From Chitinophagales bacterium (lineage in GTDB: Bacteria; Bacteroidota; Bacteroidia; Chitinophagales; UBA2359): DNA of 61,899 nucleotides. How positions within the stretch are numbered: position 1 is the stretch's first letter; the number at the start of each line of letters is the position of its first letter. Below are positions 1 through 10,500 of the stretch, one piece after another. The stretch spans positions 1 through 61,899 of the forward strand of contig JAHDFD010000025.1 in the NCBI GenBank assembly GCA_020628375.1, in the 5' to 3' direction. The notes under the pieces were generated by a model, which saw only the letters and a program-made list of their open reading frames with translations, was not told the DNA's origin and did not search any database. The position numbers and the translations under genes were made by a program.

Positions 1-60
1 TCGATCAGTGTATCCTATTTTTGAAACGTATTAAATTTTTATAAGAAAACCCTTTACTTG

Positions 61-160
61 TAAGTTTGAAATGTTCTATTTTCTCGTTCAATTTCGTTAA
101 AAATACTCAACTTAGCCCTGCTATGCTTCCGTTTTTTACCTCATTGACCAAAAAAATAAT
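61..160. repeat. Degenerate copy of a dispersed intergenic repeat
   Basis: Bases 1-350 hold no gene that I can support. Bases about 85-158 align, by eye, with 53862-53930: both run cgt(t/c)aaaaat, then ctc, then gccctgc, then a T-rich run and a caaaaaaat block. I put the match at roughly 70 percent over about 70 nt. This looks like a decayed copy of a non-autonomous element. I cannot define its ends here, and 184-258 shows nothing further. Confidence 0.4.
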
Positions 161-258
161 TCCATTTCCAAGTTTAAACTAATTATGTGTCGGTACTTAT
201 ATATTTTAAATTGTATGAGAACGTGTTTAAACTTTTTGTTTGGTTGAAAAATAGAGTT

Positions 259-283
259 AGCGACGAGGCATTGCCTCGTCGCT
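259..283. repeat. Perfect 11-bp hairpin with ATT loop (REP-like palindrome)
   Basis: AGCGACGAGGC (259-269) is followed by ATT and the exact reverse complement (273-283). Outside it, gagt and actc can pair after a small bulge. Hairpins at 17332-17352 and 4433-4451 share the GC-ATT-GC core with different, complementary stems. This is a stretch downstream of the minus-strand YceI gene, so it could also act as a 3-prime-end structure, but there is no T run typical of an intrinsic terminator. Confidence 0.6.
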
Positions 284-350
284 ACGACTCAAATTATAGT
301 AAATATATAGTGATCTGATATTTTTTAAACATACTCTAAATTTATTTACG

Positions 351-893
351 TCAATACTTCTTTCGCAATGGAATAAATAATCCAATTTTGACATCTTCTC
401 CAACATTTACCCCGAACATATCGGCTTTCATATTATAGTGCATTCTATTTATTGTAAAGAAACCACTCAGCTCTTTCCCGTACTCTTTCTTCTTTACAAC
501 AATTGGCACATCGACTATTTTAGTAATTCCTTTAATTGTTAACTGACCTTTCATGTTGAATTCCTTTTCATTTTTTCTTTTCATTTCTAATGAATTAAAA
601 CTCACATAAGGAAAAGCAGCAGCATGTAGCCAATCTAAACCCAACAACTTATCATCAGCAAAAGTGCTACCTGTTTTGATCATAGATACATTCGCTTTCA
701 AGCTGATTTTAGAATTGTCAGGGTCATCCGGATCGAAATAAACCTCACCTGTCAAATCCCCCATCATACCATTCAAATGAGGAGTTTCAAACAAAATGGT
801 GTAATCACCTTCTATTTCATAATTATAGTTATAATTATTAGGAGTAAAAATTGAAACGATGGTAAACAAAACTGTTAAAAATGTAATTTTCAT
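351..893 (-). CDS. YceI family periplasmic protein
   Basis: 180-residue protein with a hydrophobic N-terminal export signal (about residues 1-17), then a YceI lipocalin-like beta barrel over about residues 25-178. Recognisable family pieces are SKISLKANVSMIKTG, the LLGLDWLHAAAFPYVSF segment and the QLTIKGITKIVDVPI strand. YceI proteins bind isoprenoid or amphiphilic ligands in the periplasm or outside the cell; the ligand here is unknown. It is monocistronic, with 201 bp before folD in the same direction. Family assignment is firm; the physiological role is not. Confidence 0.88.
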   Translation of the reverse strand: MKITFLTVLFTIVSIFTPNNYNYNYEIEGDYTILFETPHLNGMMGDLTGEVYFDPDDPDNSKISLKANVSMIKTGSTFADDKLLGLDWLHAAAFPYVSFNSLEMKRKNEKEFNMKGQLTIKGITKIVDVPIVVKKKEYGKELSGFFTINRMHYNMKADMFGVNVGEDVKIGLFIPLRKKY

Positions 894-1094
894 GGCTTCA
901 AATTTGATTCAATAATAAAACCACAGTAATTAACATAAAGTTCAAAAAATTAAATAATTTCTAATGAGAAGCATAATTATTAAATATTTTAAAAAATATG
1001 CAAATATAAAAGAATAAAACGCAAAAAACTCTAACTGCATCACACCTAACAATGATGCAAATCATTATAATAACAATTGATATTTAAAGTAATA

Positions 1095-1964
1095 TTATTT
1101 ACTTTTTGCTGCTTGTAAGGTATTCATCAATAAGCTTGTAACCGTCATTGGTCCTACTCCTCCCGGAACAGGGGTGATCCAACTCGATTTTGGAGCAACT
1201 TCTTCATAATTCACATCACCAACCAATCTGAAGCCTCTCTTCTTTGTTGAATCTTCTACCCTTGTAATTCCGACATCAATTATAACTACCCCTTCTTTTA
1301 CCATATCGGCAGTAATAAAATTTGGTTTACCCAATGCAACGATCAGTATATCTGCTCTACGGGTATGTTCTATCAGATTCTGCGTTCGGCTATGGGTCAG
1401 CGTAACCGTACAATTCCCTACTTTAGCATTTCTTGCCATTAAAATACTCATTGGCGATCCTACTATATTACTTCTTCCAACAACAACACATTCTTTACCG
1501 GAAGTTTCTACGCCATTTCTTTCTAGTAATTGTAGAATACCATAAGGAGTAGCAGGTAAATAGGCTGGTAAATTTTGCGCCATTTTTCCAATATTAATGG
1601 GGTGAAAGCCATCTACATCTTTTCTGTAATCAATAGCTAAATTGATCTTATTGGCATCTATATGTTTCGGCAAAGGTAACTGCACGATAAAACCATCAAT
1701 ACTATCATTATTATTCAGATCATCTATCCATTGGAGCAACTCTTCTTCAGTAGTTGTATCGGGCAAACGCACTAAAGTCGATTCAAAACCTACTTTATCG
1801 CACATTTTGGTTTTATGCCCCACATAGGTTTCGCTAGCTCCATCATTCCCTACCAATATAGCTGCCAAATGAGGTGCTTTCTGACCTGCTTCCAGCATTG
1901 CATCAACTTCTGCTTTTATTTCTTCTTGAATTTGTTTAGAAAGAGCTTTACCATCTAAGATCAT
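1095..1964 (-). CDS. folD: Bifunctional methylenetetrahydrofolate dehydrogenase / methenyltetrahydrofolate cyclohydrolase
   Basis: Cytosolic one-carbon enzyme interconverting 5,10-methylene- and 10-formyl-tetrahydrofolate with NADP. The 289 residues match the usual length. Visible motifs are YVGHK (Tyr47, catalytic Lys51), [10 protein letters not shown] (90-99), KDVDGFHP (115-122), the Rossmann-type [12 protein letters not shown], and the C-terminal [16 protein letters not shown]. Its ATG overlaps the TGA of the upstream secreted protein as ATGA (1961-1964), which suggests translational coupling. That partner (choice-of-anchor B, T9SS) is functionally unrelated as far as I can tell. Confidence 0.97.
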   Translation of the reverse strand: MILDGKALSKQIQEEIKAEVDAMLEAGQKAPHLAAILVGNDGASETYVGHKTKMCDKVGFESTLVRLPDTTTEEELLQWIDDLNNNDSIDGFIVQLPLPKHIDANKINLAIDYRKDVDGFHPINIGKMAQNLPAYLPATPYGILQLLERNGVETSGKECVVVGRSNIVGSPMSILMARNAKVGNCTVTLTHSRTQNLIEHTRRADILIVALGKPNFITADMVKEGVVIIDVGITRVEDSTKKRGFRLVGDVNYEEVAPKSSWITPVPGGVGPMTVTSLLMNTLQAAKSK

Positions 1965-3379
1965 TGCTTAACGATTTTAATATTTTTCATATAAATTCCA
2001 TCTGAAAGAGATAATATATAAATCCCTTTTGATAAAATATTAAGGTTAGTAATACTTCCATTACCAGTATTTCCAGACTTCATCAACTTACCATTTATAT
2101 CCAGAATTCTGTAATCCAATATCTGCTCTGTTTCAAGCTGAATTTCATTATCAAAAACAATCGGATAAACTTTTGCACCAATTTCATTCGTCAGGTCTGC
2201 TACGGAAGTCTCTAAAGCCTGTCCACAATCACCACACCAATCGGGTGTAATTGCGCAAGGTATTTCATCTGTTGATGTTTCTACTACTTTAAATACAAAC
2301 AAGCCTTCTTGCATATCTGATGCTAATATTAAGCCAGAGGGCAAGTAACAATAAACACCCCAATTCCCTCTATAATTATCATCGTAACCCCAAATACTCG
2401 TATCATAACTTCCTGCCAGACAAGGTTCATCACTATCAGAAAGATCGTAAATTTGTAATCCATCATAATAATAAGAAACGAATAAATAATCACCACGGAT
2501 CATAGCATTATGAGCAATTGTCAATTCATCGGTTCCACCAGAATCTACTGTACTTTTTATTTGAATATCACTTGGGTCTGAAACATCTAAGATATAAACA
2601 TCTCTTCCGTGTTTTTCATCGCACATAACATAGGTAAGCCCATCATCGGTTAACCAACCCGAATGATTATACCATTTCAGATCATAATCCTCTAATAATC
2701 CTAAAACCACAGGATTAGCATGGTCATTGAAGTCAACAATATAAAAACCATTTTCCCCACAATGCAAGTAACCTATATTGTCTTTCACATAAGCATCGTG
2801 AACATAGCCCCAGGGAGCATCTTCATAATTTTGTATCATCGTTGGATTAAGCGGATTTTCGAGTGAAATCGCTGCAAAGCGACTTCCTCCTTCAGCCAAA
2901 GCACCTCCACAGGTGTACATTACTGCATTTGTTGAATCAATGAATATATTATGTGAACGGATAATCAAATTATTAGAATCATAAACTACATTAAATGAGT
3001 TTGGTAAGTCCCTTACATCCACTATCTGTAAAGTGCTTGGTCCTTCATCAGCAACAATGTATAAGAATCCATTAAAATCGTGATAATCTCTATGAATAAT
3101 TATGGGTCCGCTAACAGCACCTTCTATAAAAGCAACATCGCTGATATTATCGGTATCAGTAACATCAAAAATATGCGTACCTTCGGTAGAACCGATCACA
3201 GCAAACTCCCGATCATTCTGAACAAAGCCCCAGACTTCATTATAGGCATTATTAAAAGCTGTAGAACCAACAATAGTATCGTTTTTCCATTGGAAAATTT
3301 TTTCTATATTAGGTGTTGTTTCCTGTGAAAACAAATTACTACATAGCATAAGGAGTACAATGTTCAGGAAATATTTCAT
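1961..3379 (-). CDS. Choice-of-anchor B family secreted protein with T9SS C-terminal domain
   Basis: 472 residues. Signal peptide at about 1-18. The body is a set of LVIVD-like repeats ([50 protein letters not shown]) that form a beta-propeller seen in choice-of-anchor B proteins. A CxxC-containing linker (DWCGDCGQ) precedes a type A T9SS sorting domain (about 400-472, ending [20 protein letters not shown]). It is therefore expected outside the cell or on its surface. The function of the propeller is unknown. A TAAGTTTG -7 box lies at 3394-3401 (minus strand), 14 nt before the ATG. It overlaps folD by 4 nt. Confidence 0.88.
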   Translation of the reverse strand: MKYFLNIVLLMLCSNLFSQETTPNIEKIFQWKNDTIVGSTAFNNAYNEVWGFVQNDREFAVIGSTEGTHIFDVTDTDNISDVAFIEGAVSGPIIIHRDYHDFNGFLYIVADEGPSTLQIVDVRDLPNSFNVVYDSNNLIIRSHNIFIDSTNAVMYTCGGALAEGGSRFAAISLENPLNPTMIQNYEDAPWGYVHDAYVKDNIGYLHCGENGFYIVDFNDHANPVVLGLLEDYDLKWYNHSGWLTDDGLTYVMCDEKHGRDVYILDVSDPSDIQIKSTVDSGGTDELTIAHNAMIRGDYLFVSYYYDGLQIYDLSDSDEPCLAGSYDTSIWGYDDNYRGNWGVYCYLPSGLILASDMQEGLFVFKVVETSTDEIPCAITPDWCGDCGQALETSVADLTNEIGAKVYPIVFDNEIQLETEQILDYRILDINGKLMKSGNTGNGSITNLNILSKGIYILSLSDGIYMKNIKIVKQ

Positions 3380-3437
3380 TATTATAATTTTATCAAACTT
3401 AATTCAAATGCCCCATCAAGCATCAACCATAAAAGTA

Positions 3438-4265
3438 TCACATTTGTCGCAATAACTCTTTAACAACCGTGGTCATCTTAGGTTCAGCCTCTAATGCAAT
3501 GGCAATTACTTCTTCAACGGTAACGGGTTCAACTTCTTCAAGAGGGAAATTTTTATCAGTTACTACTGAAATTGCAAATACTTCCAAACCACAATGAACT
3601 GCTACTATGACTTCAGGGGCAGTACTCATTCCAACAATATCTCCGCCAATGATGTTAAGGTATTTGTATTCTGCCTTAGTTTCCAAATTAGGACCAGGAA
3701 CGCTAGCATAAACTCCCTCATGATGCCTGAACTTCTTTTCAGTGGCAATCGTTTTAGCCTTTTCTATCAATTTTAAAGAATATGGTTCACTCATATCCGG
3801 AAATCGAGGACCAAATTCATCGAGGTTTGCTCCTGTCAATGGATTTTCGTATTGAAGGTAAATATGATCTTTAATAAAAACCAGATCACCTTTATCAATA
3901 TTGGCATTAGTGCTACCAGAAACGTTTGAAACGATCAGTTGTTGAATACCCAATAATTTCATTATTCTAACAGGAAAAGTTACTTGCTTCATACTGTAAC
4001 CTTCATAGTAATGAAACCGACCCTGCATTACAATTACTTTTCTATCTGATAACATTCCAAAAATCAATCTTCCCGAATGTCCTTCAACGGTTGAAATCGG
4101 GAAGTCGGGAATATCATCGTATTTCAGGCTGAATAAAACATCAATATCGTTGACCAGACCACCTAAACCAGTTCCCAGAATTATTCCAATCTCAGGTGAA
4201 AAATCAGCAATTTTTCCTTGAATATAGTTTACTGCTTCTTTGATTTTCTTTATTTCTTGTAGCAT
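3438..4265 (-). CDS. Purine-nucleoside phosphorylase, trimeric family
   Basis: 275 residues, normal length for the PNP/MTAP superfamily (phosphorolysis of purine nucleosides to base and pentose-1-phosphate, purine salvage, cytosol). Motifs are GIILGTGLGGL near residue 27, the phosphate-site VEGHSGRL, QGRFHYYEGYS, SNVSGSTN (in place of the more usual NAAGG), and ASVPGPNLETKAEY followed by GMSTAPE. Where human PNP has Asn243 in ITNKV, this protein has VTDKN, an Asp at the base-contacting position, so base preference should not be assumed to be guanine/hypoxanthine. The -7 box TACTTTTG ends 5 nt before the ATG. Confidence 0.93.
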   Translation of the reverse strand: MLQEIKKIKEAVNYIQGKIADFSPEIGIILGTGLGGLVNDIDVLFSLKYDDIPDFPISTVEGHSGRLIFGMLSDRKVIVMQGRFHYYEGYSMKQVTFPVRIMKLLGIQQLIVSNVSGSTNANIDKGDLVFIKDHIYLQYENPLTGANLDEFGPRFPDMSEPYSLKLIEKAKTIATEKKFRHHEGVYASVPGPNLETKAEYKYLNIIGGDIVGMSTAPEVIVAVHCGLEVFAISVVTDKNFPLEEVEPVTVEEVIAIALEAEPKMTTVVKELLRQM

Positions 4266-4270
4266 AGAAA

Positions 4271-4278
4271 CAAAAGTA
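4271..4278 (-). promoter_or_regulatory. Bacteroidota -7 box of the PNP gene (leaderless arrangement)
   Basis: Minus strand TACTTTTG fits TAnnTTTG. Only five bases (TTTCT) separate it from the ATG at 4265. With a transcription start about 5-8 nt after the box, the mRNA would begin at or next to the start codon. No clear -33 TTTG is seen. Confidence 0.5.
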
Positions 4279-4432
4279 AAGATATGATCATTAAAGAACT
4301 ATATAAATTAAGTGGTAATGTTGACAAAATTTGATATAAAAGTTTTGTTAAAATTCATATATGTCTTTATTTTCACAACGTGTTTTTTAAACACACTCTT
4401 GAAAATAACTGAAACTGTGAAAATTCTCTATT

Positions 4433-4451
4433 GATATGGCATTGCTATATC
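4433..4451. repeat. Short hairpin of the GC-ATT-GC family
   Basis: GATATGGC, loop ATT, then GCTATATC: an 8-bp stem with one G-T type mismatch. It has the same ATT loop and GC closing pairs as 259-283 and 17332-17352, but a different stem sequence. Confidence 0.4.
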
Positions 4452-4570
4452 CACTCCTTACTTCTGATTTCCACACTTTAGCTCATTTTCTTTTTTGTTG
4501 TTGTCATTTCTATAATGGCATAGGTAAAGTAATTTATTTTTTGATTATATAAATTCTTAATTTCTATTCT

Positions 4571-7500
4571 ATGAAAAAACTTTTTACACTACTCACCTTC
4601 TTACTTACCTCAATTGTTGTTCATGCAACATTGATTATTCCTCCTGATGATATGGGAGAAATGGCAAAAAATGCAGAATTGGTTGTCTATGCACAAGCCG
4701 TTAGTCATGCAGACAATAATGAGTACATCAATAACTTTAATATCATTGAAGTTATTAATGGTAATGCTGCAATAGGAGAAAACATTCAGGTAGCAGAGTA
4801 TAGTGGCGAAGACGAAAATGGCAGAAGATTTATTATCTCTGGTGATGTAGATTTCAAAATAGGAACAAAATATTTACTTTTCCTAAGCATGAATAGTAGT
4901 GGCTATTATAAACTACAATACTTATCTCTATCATCTTTTGAAGAAGGCTCACCTGATGGAGTTTCTAAGATTTTAGCACACGATCAGAGTTTACTCGATA
5001 TGTATTTATTCGATGAATCAATGAAAGATGCACATGGTTTGAGTGGTGCTTATTATGCAAACACTCTAATTGAGCACTTGAAAGATGTTGTAGATGGAAC
5101 AACCAATTGGGACATTAATAGTGCCGGAATTTATTTTCTTGGTATAGATGATTCAGAAAAACCAGAAGGAAATAATGATGGAACAAATACAAAGTCGCAA
5201 GCACCATGCCCTAATAATGCTCCTTGTCATTGTTCAACTTTATTTGGTGTCCCTGGAGCTAATCAAACAAAATATGTAGATAACACTTGGACTGTTTGTG
5301 TTGCAGGCGGTGCTTCTGATGATCCAACAACAACAACAGAAATAACAGATTTACAAACAGCTATTACAGCCATGAATAACATGCCCGGAATTAATATTTC
5401 TTATACAGGCATAGATGCTGCTTGTAGTCCGTCGGTAGGTTGTACCAATGCAAGTAATGATGCTTTGGCATGTGCAGGAGGATTCGGTAATAATTGTAAT
5501 AAAATGTTCGTTTTCTTCGATGACCCTTGTGATCAGATTGCCGATGTTGATGGTTTTTGTGCAGGTACACTAGGAATTGGCGGACACTTTGCTGGAGCAG
5601 CCACACATACCGACGCTTGTGGAGATACTTGGGTAACAGCATGTAATCCTTTTTTCGTAATGAATGACTTTAGTGGTTGTTTACCAAATACTGTTTCACA
5701 AAACGATTATGTTGCAGTATTGACACATGAAATGTTACATGCTGTTGGTATAGGGCACCATTATGGAGCACAGGCATTTACAACGACTGCTGCTGGAGAT
5801 AACTCTTGTGGTACAGCAGGAGCAAATAATCCTGCCAGTGCTCCAACAGGAACGATTAATCATAATGGTTCTGAATGTACTGGTTTAATGAACCCTGTTA
5901 TTTGTAATAGTCCGGCACCAGCACCTCCAACATTTTCAATTACTGCATTGGATAATGCTTGTACCGACTGGATGTATAATATAACTTCTAGCACTACTTG
6001 TAACATTACAAACGTAACTTTAAATACTGCCCCAACTTGTAGTGGCGACGATGCAAGCTTTGAAGTTTGTTTCGATGTCACTGATGGTAGTGGTGCTTAT
6101 GACATTGAAGTTGCTGGCTTAGTAGTCAATAATGCTGCTGCCGGAGCAACAGATGGTAATGTTTGTATTACTGCCACACGAACGGGTCCTGCATCTGGTG
6201 GAACATTTACAGTTAATGTAAGAGACGATGCTACTTTTTCATGTTTAGATGATACAAACTTACAGGTTACTTTCCCTGAATGTCCGACTCCTTGTGCAAC
6301 CACTTGTGCAGATGCCTCAACGAATGGTTGTAGTACTTCAATAACAGCTGATAATACTACCCCAACTAGCACAGCAGACTTCACACAAAACTGTCAACAA
6401 ACAACGGTTGTAGCTACCACTGCTAGTCCTGCTTCAATTACACAATGTTATGAATATACTGCAACACAACCTGCGTTCTTTATTTCAGACTTCGGCTCAA
6501 TTTTATCATTCACACCAACAGATTGTGGTTATACTACAACTTCAGTAATTGTTTCCGAACCAGGTTGTACCAATCCGGTAGATGTTACACCTGCTCCTGG
6601 ATTCCTAGCACAATTTTCTGGCGCCAATATTGGAACCACCTATACAGTTTGTGTAACCGGTGAAGTCTCAACAACTGGAGATGACTGTGAAATGAGTTGT
6701 TTAAATCACGCCATCACACCAATAGCTCCTTCTTGTGATGCTGTAACAGCAACACCAACATTTCAGGCTAGTGATATTTGTGCAGGCGATAATTTTGTAA
6801 TAACGCCGAGTTGTAACTATGGGGGCTTATTATTTCAGGATGAAGTAAGTGATCCCGTTTGTACTGGAGCCAATGCTATTTTAACTGATTATTTATTTGT
6901 TCCTGCTATTAATGTATTTGATTCCGACCCTGACACTAATCCAGGAGCCAGTATAATAGGATTTGATGATGCACTGAATAATACTTGTGATAACATAACC
7001 ATTGCAGCAGCAAACTTCCCTAATATTACTTGTCAACCAATAAATTATACTGTTTATGCTCAGGCTGGATTTGATGTATATTGTTTCGATAATAACACTG
7101 GTACTGTAGGAAATTATCTTGGAACAGATTTTCAAGATTGTCCTGTTATACCAATTACTTTTACAGTTTATCCATCGCCCTCTACTGTTAACGTAGATGA
7201 TGGAACTAGTTGTGGAACACCTTCTGTTAATTTTGTAGCAGCTGATAATACGGTATGTGCAACCCAAACAAAAACCGCTGTGTGTGCCGATAATAACGAT
7301 TCATTTGCTTATGATTTTGCAACTGATGCCACCGATGATGGTTATGATGGGACTTGGATCGCTTCTGCTCCGACTAACTGCGTAACTGCTTCTGGTACTA
7401 TAAATTGCTCTAATTGTGTTGTAGTTGCTTGTCCTTCTCAACCTACAGCTTCATCTGATGTAAATGATGTTTGTACTGGCGGAAACGCTACACTTACCCT

Positions 7501-10500
7501 GGGATTCACAACCGCAGGCACAGGTGGATCAACAGGTTCATTCAATCTTAGCTCTACTCCGGCTGGAGCTACATTCGCTCCGGTAAGCCCTGCGGCAGAA
7601 GGAAATGTTACGGTGAGCTTCCCAGCGAATAATAGTTGTGCACCTATTGACTATGTAATTGCTATTGATGCGGTTTGTAGCACAGGTGATGACATCACTG
7701 GTGATCCGGCAAATATTACAATTACTGTTTATCCTCAGCCTGCTGTAACAGTTGTCGATGATGGAACAAGTTGCGGTACACCTTCGGCTAATTTAGTGGC
7801 GGTTGACAATACTATATGTGCAACCCAAACAAAAACTGCCGTGTGTGCCGACAATAACGATTCATTTGCTTATGATTTTGCTACGGATGCTGCCGATGAC
7901 GGTTATGATGGAACATGGATCGCTTCTGCTCCGGCTAACTGTGTAGCTACTGTATCAGGAACGATAAACTGTTCTAACTGTCCTACTTGTCCATTAACAC
8001 CTACTGCTTCTTCTGATGTTAATGATGTTTGTACTGGTGGAAGTGCTACACTTACTTTAGGTTTCACAACTGCTGGTACTAATGGTGCAACAGGTTCGTT
8101 CAATCTTAGTTCAACTCCAGCAGGAGCTACATTCGCTCCGGTAAGCCCTGCAGCTGAAGGAAATGTTACTGTGAGCTTCCCGGCGAATAATAGTTGTGCA
8201 CCTATTGACTATGTAATTGCTATTGATGCGGTTTGTAGTACAGGCGATGACATTACCGGTGATCCGGCAAACATTACCATTACGGTTTACCCTCAACCAA
8301 CTGTTACAGTTGTCGATGATGGAACAAGTTGCGGTACACCTTCCGCTAATTTAGTAGCGATTGACAATACTATATGTGCAACGCAAACTAAGACTGCTAT
8401 TTGCGCTGACAATAACGATTCATTCGCTTATGATTTTGCTACTGATGCTGCCGATGATGGTTATGATGGAACATGGATCGCTTCTGCTCCGGCAAACTGT
8501 GTAGCTACTGTATCAGGAACAATTAACTGTTCTAACTGTCCTACTTGTCCATTAACACCTACTGCTTCTTCTGATGTGAATGACGTTTGTACTGGCGGAA
8601 GTGCTACACTTACTTTAGGTTTCACAACTGCTGGAACTAATGGTGCAACAGGTTCATTCAATCTCAGTTCTACTCCAGCTGGAGCTACATTCGCTCCGGT
8701 AAGTCCTGCGGCTGAAGGAAATGTTACGGTTAGCTTCCCGGCGAATACTGGTTGTGATCCGATTGACTACATTATTGCCATTGATGCGGTTTGTAGTACG
8801 GGTGATGATATTACTGGTGATCCGGCAAATATTACCATTACTGTTTATCCTGATTTTGATGCAAATTTATTAATGTCAACACAGGGAACTTGTGGTGCAG
8901 CTCCGTCTTTAACTTCTACTTGTGCAAACTATGTGATCACAATTGATGGTGATGCCGATGATATTACTATAGCTCCAACACCTGGACAATCAGGAACTAA
9001 TAATTATACAATTACTTATAACAACGGACCAAATGGTACTTCTTGTTTCTCTGAAACTAGTACTGTAGCCTATAATTGTAACATAAGTTGTCCTACTGTA
9101 ACAACAGCTATTAGTGGAACTGAAAGTCTTTGTTCTGGAGGTACACCTACATTAGATGATACAGGTTTACTTTTAGATGATGCTACATTGGCTGTTAATG
9201 TCGGTGAAGTGAGTTGGTGGGAAGAAGCGACCTTCAACACAGCTTATGTGGGTACAGCTTTGACGCACTCAGGTGCTGATAATTGTATTGCCGAAACGGT
9301 AATACTTTTTGCTTCGGTTGAATGTATTGATGATGGCTCATTGATAGCAGCTGGCTCAGTTACAATTACTGTTTATCCTGACTTCGATGCCAACTTACTT
9401 GTTACTGTTGATGGTGATTGTAATAACGCTCCGTCTTTAACTTCTACTTGTGCAAATTATACAATTACCTTAGATGGTGATGCTGATGATATTTCAACGA
9501 TTCCAACTCCAGGACAATCTGGTACGAATAACTATACAATTACTTATAATAATGGACCAAATGGTACTTCTTGTTTCTCTGAAACGAGCACTATAAATTA
9601 TAACTGTGCGATTACTTGCCCGGTTGTAAATACAACTATTTCAGGTACAGAAGATATCTGCTCTGGTGGAACACCTACATTAGATGCGTCTGCCTTAGCA
9701 TTGGATGATGCTTCTTTAGCAGTTGGAAACGGAACGGTTTCATGGTGGGAAGATGCTACTTTCAACACTGCTTATTCGGGGGCTGCTTTAACGCATTCAG
9801 GTGCTGACAACTGTTCTGTTGAGTCTATAACGCTTTTTGCTTCTATAGAATGTAATGATGATGGTTCATTGATTGTTGCTGGTTCTGTAACTATAAATAT
9901 TTACCCTGATTTTGATGCTAACTTGCTTGTTCCTGTTGTGGGTGATTGTAATACTGCTCCGTCGTTAACTTCTAGCTGCGCGAATTATTCCATTGCCCTG
10001 GATGGTGATGCTGATGATATTACAACAGTTCCTACACCTGGACAGTCGGGAACAAATAATTATACGATCAGTTGGAGTGCGGCTCCGGCTTGCTTTACTG
10101 GTGGAACAGCAACCGTTGCTTATAATTGTAATATCGCCTGCCCTAATGTTGATACTGCCATAAGTGGCACAGAAGATATTTGCTCTGGTGGAACACCTAC
10201 ATTAGATGCGTCTGCCTTAGCATTGGATGATGCTTCTTTAGCGGTTGGCAATGGTACGGTTTCATGGTGGGAAGATGCTACTTTCAACACTACTTACACA
10301 GGGGGTGCTTTAACGCATTCAGGTGCTGATAACTGTTCTGTTGAATCTATAACACTTTTTGCTTCTGTTGAATGTAGTGATGATGGTTCATTGATTGCTG
10401 CTGGTTCTGTAACTATAAATATTTACCCTGACTTTGACGCAAACTTACTTGTTCCTGTTCAGGGGGATTGTACAACAGCCCCTTCATTAACTTCAAACTG

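Larger units (their letters stand above)
4266..4570. other. Divergent intergenic region between PNP and the giant protein
   Basis: 305 bp with no gene. It holds the PNP promoter at its left edge, a short palindrome at about 4380-4395 (gtgttt and aaacac arms), and the GC-ATT-GC hairpin at 4433-4451. I find no convincing TAnnTTTG box for the rightward gene within the last 100 bp; the stretch before the ATG is simply T-rich. Confidence 0.5.

Noticed and set aside
5391..7267. Minus-strand open frames of 73-124 residues under the giant gene
   Set aside because: Low-complexity compositions and no start-site signals; the plus-strand frame accounts for the region.
7903..8661. Two nearly identical 66-residue minus-strand frames (7903-8103 and 8461-8661)
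   Set aside because: They are shadows of tandem repeat A; they are alike only because the DNA under them is repeated.
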